Assembly (NCBI RefSeq): GCF_012113595.1
Contig: NZ_CP050831.1
Coordinates: 5,704,001-5,768,000 of the forward strand
Origin: Bacteroides faecium
GTDB lineage: Bacteria > Bacteroidota > Bacteroidia > Bacteroidales > Bacteroidaceae
DNA length: 64,000 nt
Direction of reading: 5' to 3'
The position numbers and the translations under genes were made by a program. The stretch's first letter is position 1. Each line of letters opens with the position of its first letter. Positions 61,210 to 64,000 of the stretch are shown here, piece by piece. The notes beneath the pieces were generated by a model. The model was not told the origin of the DNA and ran no database searches. It saw only the letters and a program-made list of their open reading frames with translations.

Positions 61210-61899
61210 ATGAAAAAAATACAACTGACCGACACACATAAAGAAAAGCTGTTCCAAATCCCTCTTTTCCGGGATTTGCCCTTGAATATAAAAGAATCTT
61301 TATTAGAAAAGCTGGATTTCGTAATCTACGCAGCAGACAAAAAAGAGATAGTCGTCACACAAGGAACACCTTGTAACAAACTGTATGTGTTGTTGGAAGG
61401 GAAATTGCGCACGGATATTATCGACGGATTGGGAAATGAAGTAATGATTGAATATATCATTGCGCCACGTACCTTCGCCACTCCTCATCTTTTTAATTCG
61501 AACAATACTTTGCCGGCTACTTTCACTGCTCTTGAGGACAGTGTGATACTTATGGCAACCAAGGATTCCACCTTTAAAGTTATCAGCCAAGACCCGCAAG
61601 TGTTGCACAATTTTCTCTGCATTGCCGGTAATTGCAACATTTGTACCGTATCACGGCTGAAACCACTCTCCCGAAAGACTGTCCGGGAAAGATTCATCGT
61701 TTATTTGTTTGAGCACAAAAAGAAGGATTCTCTGATAGTAGAGATTACACATACGCAATCCCAACTTGCCGAATACCTCAATGTATCGCGCCCTGCCTTA
61801 TCGAAAGAAATAAATAAGATAATCAAGGAAGGGCTTATGACCATGGAAGGGAAACGGGTGGAAATTCTGAACAAAGTAGCTTTAGAGAAATTCATATAA
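61210..61899 (+). CDS. Crp/Fnr-family regulator
   Basis: A 229-residue full-length regulator: an N-terminal cNMP-binding-like domain (about residues 15-125, with KKEIVVTQGTPCNKLYVLLEGKL) and a C-terminal winged helix (about 150-225) with THTQSQLAEYLNVSRPALSKEI as recognition helix. The Cys-rich segment LCIAGNCNICTV near residue 140 could bind an iron-sulphur cluster or NO. Co-directional with AraC 60236 after 119 nt. Confidence 0.9.
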   Translation: MKKIQLTDTHKEKLFQIPLFRDLPLNIKESLLEKLDFVIYAADKKEIVVTQGTPCNKLYVLLEGKLRTDIIDGLGNEVMIEYIIAPRTFATPHLFNSNNTLPATFTALEDSVILMATKDSTFKVISQDPQVLHNFLCIAGNCNICTVSRLKPLSRKTVRERFIVYLFEHKKKDSLIVEITHTQSQLAEYLNVSRPALSKEINKIIKEGLMTMEGKRVEILNKVALEKFI

Positions 61900-61959
61900 T
61901 AAAAAAACAGAGACGGGTTTGAAGCAGAAAAAAGAATAAAACACTTCTCTAAATCTTCC

Positions 61960-62232
61960 CTAAAACAAATCAGAATGGCTGCCGGTACGTAATAAATTCA
62001 ATATTTTAACCGAATCTTCCACCACATAGATTAACAGCCAATCCGGTTGGATATGACATTCCCTGCAACCCATGTAGTCACCTTTTAGTTTATGGTCTTT
62101 ATTCTTATCCGGTAATATTTTCTCTTCAGCTATCAAACGAACCACTTCATTAAGCTTATCAATATCAAGACCTCTTTTTTTAGCAGTTTTCAGGTCTTTC
62201 ATAAACTGATGCGTTACATTAATCTCAAGCAT
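61960..62232 (-). CDS. yafQ: YafQ-family mRNA interferase toxin
   Basis: A 90-residue RelE/YafQ-type toxin, a ribosome-dependent endoribonuclease. Residues matching those important in YafQ are present: His47, His60, Asp64, Arg82, His86 and Phe90 (HKLKGDYMGCRECHIQPDW, then RTGSHSDLF). Its ATG overlaps the antitoxin gene by 8 bp. Intact by inspection, with nothing missing from the catalytic set. Confidence 0.9.
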   Translation of the reverse strand: MLEINVTHQFMKDLKTAKKRGLDIDKLNEVVRLIAEEKILPDKNKDHKLKGDYMGCRECHIQPDWLLIYVVEDSVKILNLLRTGSHSDLF

Positions 62233-62452
62233 TTTCTGTTGCTTTTACATAAGCATCAAAAGAATTGAAATGAATCATTTCTCCCTTTTCCATTTCCTCC
62301 AAAGCCTTACGGGTAGCATCATTCATATTATTCTGCTTACGCACTTTCGCTATATACGACTTTATTTTTTTCAAGGTATCCTGATTATTTATAGCCATTA
62401 AATCCTCCATTACGTCCATTTTCAGACTTTTTGTTTCCATTGTCATATCCAT
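62225..62452 (-). CDS. Antitoxin partner of YafQ-type toxin
   Basis: 75 residues from ATG 62452. That start is fixed by an excellent GAGGAGG ribosome-binding site 5 nt upstream; an upstream TTG would overlap the promoter. The N-terminal half is rich in Met and Leu and probably dimerises and binds DNA; residues about 25-60 are helical and charged. It does not strongly resemble DinJ by eye, but pairing and order (antitoxin first) support the role. Antitoxins of this type usually repress their own promoter. Confidence 0.8.
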   Translation of the reverse strand: MDMTMETKSLKMDVMEDLMAINNQDTLKKIKSYIAKVRKQNNMNDATRKALEEMEKGEMIHFNSFDAYVKATENA

Positions 62453-62473
62453 ATATACCTCCTCACTTTTTTG

Positions 62474-62481
62474 CAAATATA
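62474..62481 (-). promoter_or_regulatory. -7 box of the toxin-antitoxin operon
   Basis: TATATTTG on the minus strand, a perfect match, placed about 22 nt upstream of the antitoxin ATG, so the leader is very short. Confidence 0.6.
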
Positions 62482-62568
62482 ATCATTATTTCCTTTTACA
62501 ATATACTAAAAAACACTGTTTTTGCAGTACCATACACATATATTAATAAGGATATGCCGCTGTTAACT

Positions 62569-62602
62569 AAAAAATCCCGGTCAACATAAGCCAACCGGGA
62601 TT
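62569..62602 (-). terminator. Terminator of the porin gene
   Basis: The perfect 9-bp stem AATCCCGGT / ACCGGGATT (62573-62581 and 62594-62602) is followed on the minus strand by a T-run, 22 nt after the porin stop. Confidence 0.85.
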
Positions 62603-62623
62603 CTTATCATTCTGTTTATTTCT

Positions 62624-63901
62624 CTACCATTTTGTGAAAAACACTCTCGGATTGATATTCAACGATACCCAACCCCAGTCTTGCCAACTCTTATGATTGC
62701 CGCCTTTCACTGCATCCATCGTCTTTGTGCCACGCATGAAAGAATATCCTGCGGAAAGTTTCACATCTTTCATCACCGACCAGTTAATCTGATAATCGAC
62801 TTCCGAACCCAAGGACTTCTTCAAGTCCGGCAATTTAACCGCGGTAGTGAAATAGTGATAATTCAACTCCATATCCACCTTGTCTGACGCACGGAAACGA
62901 GCACCGATACGGCTGTCCATTAAACCCGGCGCATAACCGTCCACAAATAGATTCGCATAGAAATAATCCATACTTCCGTAGAACTTATGGTGTGTCCCGT
63001 AGAGAGGGTCGAATGCCTTAAACTTGTCGCCGTTTCCCTTATCGCCGCTCAGATAGTCGAAACTTGCCACAACTCCCCATGTCTTGTCAAAAGCATAGGC
63101 AGCCTGCACGCTTCCCATTAATGCCGACACTTTCTCAGCATTCTTATTCTTACCCGTCTGATAGTAAAAAGCACCGTCCAGGTTCCAGCTACCGGGCTTA
63201 TAGGTAAGATACGTTCCCATTGTTTGCAGATAACGGGTATGCGAATCCTGCGTAGCCGCGTCCCCGGTTTCCAATCCCAGGTTCATAAACAATAGAGAAG
63301 CGCCGAATGGGATTGCATCCGCTTTATAGTGATACCATACAGTCTGCATATTCTTATAAGGCTGTGCGCCGGAAGCATAATAAGTACCGCCTATCTTCTT
63401 CTCGTCATTCTGGTTGAAAGCAAGAATAAGGTGCACTTCGTTATTCTTATTCGCATATCCCAGTTTCAATGCGTCATGATAACGTCCCGCCACATTCCAG
63501 TCCAGTCCGCCCAAGATACGCTCATCGTCATAAACCAATGCCTGACGCCCCAACTGGGCAAAAAGGCCGTGTCCGAAATCAAGTTTTGCCCATGCTTCGT
63601 TCAGGACAAAACGTCCGTTCTTGTCAATCTGCGGGTCTTGTCCCCAAACTCCGACATGCTGTGCCGACATCTTGATTTCCAAGTCCGACCGCTTGTAGTC
63701 AATCGACAAACGGGCACGGTTGTTGATAGACGATGCGGCTTTCACCCCTTCATTGCGAGGAAACCAGGCTCCGTTCCGATACTCCGCCCGAGGTCTGATT
63801 TGCATCGACATCGAGAACTCATTTTCCTTCTCCGTGTTTTGTGTGTATGCCATGCTTGGCAATAGCATCATAAGCACTAATGACCAATAAAATGTTTTCA
63901 T
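62624..63901 (-). CDS. Alginate-export-family outer-membrane porin
   Basis: 425 residues from ATG 63901 (MKTFYWSLVLMMLLPSMAYTQ, a signal peptide). The mature part is a beta-barrel of many amphipathic strands rich in aromatics and Asn/Gly, ending in FFTKW. Landmarks such as RPRAEYRNGAWFPRNEG, RARLSIDYKR and LGRQALVYDDERILGG fit the alginate_exp family of 18-stranded channels. The substrate is unknown; in Bacteroides it need not be alginate. Confidence 0.85.
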   Translation of the reverse strand: MKTFYWSLVLMMLLPSMAYTQNTEKENEFSMSMQIRPRAEYRNGAWFPRNEGVKAASSINNRARLSIDYKRSDLEIKMSAQHVGVWGQDPQIDKNGRFVLNEAWAKLDFGHGLFAQLGRQALVYDDERILGGLDWNVAGRYHDALKLGYANKNNEVHLILAFNQNDEKKIGGTYYASGAQPYKNMQTVWYHYKADAIPFGASLLFMNLGLETGDAATQDSHTRYLQTMGTYLTYKPGSWNLDGAFYYQTGKNKNAEKVSALMGSVQAAYAFDKTWGVVASFDYLSGDKGNGDKFKAFDPLYGTHHKFYGSMDYFYANLFVDGYAPGLMDSRIGARFRASDKVDMELNYHYFTTAVKLPDLKKSLGSEVDYQINWSVMKDVKLSAGYSFMRGTKTMDAVKGGNHKSWQDWGWVSLNINPRVFFTKW

Positions 63902-63930
63902 CAATATTGCAATTTTAATGATTTGATATT

Positions 63931-64000
63931 TCAATTCAAATTATAAGTGTGTACACTGACTCCTTGTGCGGACGGAAGATAATTGATTCCATACCAGCAC
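63931..64000 (-). CDS. 3' end of an unidentified gene
   Basis: The minus strand is open from the right edge to a TGA at 63931-63933 in a frame ending WYGINYLPSAQGVSVHTYNLN, with plausible codon use. The gene would end 30 nt before the porin ATG and be upstream in the same unit. With only 22 residues I cannot identify it. Confidence 0.35.
   Translation of the reverse strand, partial: CWYGINYLPSAQGVSVHTYNLN

Overview
The window is almost certainly from a human-gut Bacteroides of the B. thetaiotaomicron/ovatus group. The evidence is the run of Bacteroides-type genes, the repeated use of the Bacteroidetes promoter form (TAnnTTTG around -7, TTTG/TTG around -33), weak or absent Shine-Dalgarno sequences, and families such as DUF4348, DUF3737, the cyclophilin-like-fold lipoprotein and the AAA/PD-(D/E)XK ATPase. 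No rRNA, CRISPR array, IS element or complete prophage is visible. Two identical tRNA-Asp genes are present.

Layout. 1-15 kb is conserved core: murB (cut by the left edge), a DUF4348 lipoprotein, the divergent threonine-degradation pair tdh/kbl, a DUF2721 membrane protein, a lipoprotein-anchored sensor histidine kinase, ferritin, lysA and lysC, ftsE, then hisH-hisA-hisF-hisIE behind purU. 15.3-31.8 kb, starting just after the two tRNA-Asp genes, is accessory: hydrolase, PAS-LuxR regulator, HxlR/arginase-like pair, a RloA/RloB (AbiL-like) phage-defence pair, DJ-1 and ASCH/PUA-like proteins, redox and hydrolase genes, AraC regulators, a broken DUF1016 gene, and two drug-efflux genes (MATE, SMR), each with a Crp/Fnr regulator. 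31.9-37.8 kb is a compact five-gene operon of the STM4015-4014-4013-4012-4011 families (WGR/LRR protein, ATP-grasp-like, alkaline-phosphatase-superfamily hydrolase, two radical SAM proteins) whose product is unknown to me. 37.9-41.7 kb holds two outer-membrane proteins sharing an upstream element and an AAA/nuclease-like protein. 42.3-60.1 kb is rich in detoxification-type genes: cupin/carboxymuconolactone decarboxylase, EamA, MalY-like, alpha/beta hydrolase, MFS, a dxs paralogue, a tricorn-like protease, an MBL hydrolase, a flavodoxin-type reductase and a nitroreductase. 60.2-64 kb has AraC and Crp regulators, a YafQ-type toxin-antitoxin pair and an alginate-export-type porin.

Three things stand out. 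(1) A scattered regulon: five promoters carry the same 29-bp operator, TCNGTAAT-N3-GGT-N7-TCNGTAAT, a direct repeat with 21-bp period, and a sixth carries a degenerate proximal version plus a perfect distal one. In all six the proximal operator lies exactly 30 nt from a -7 box. This geometry suits an AraC-family activator, and the AraC gene at 24519 is the best candidate. (2) Five intergenic arrays of short palindromes belong to three unrelated sequence families, yet all keep exactly 22-bp spacing between units. (3) The STM4011-4015 operon, with a radical SAM/HAD fusion and a WGR/LRR fusion, looks like an uncharacterised biosynthetic or modification system. A possible transcription attenuator precedes the MATE gene, and a terminator sits between lysC and lysA.
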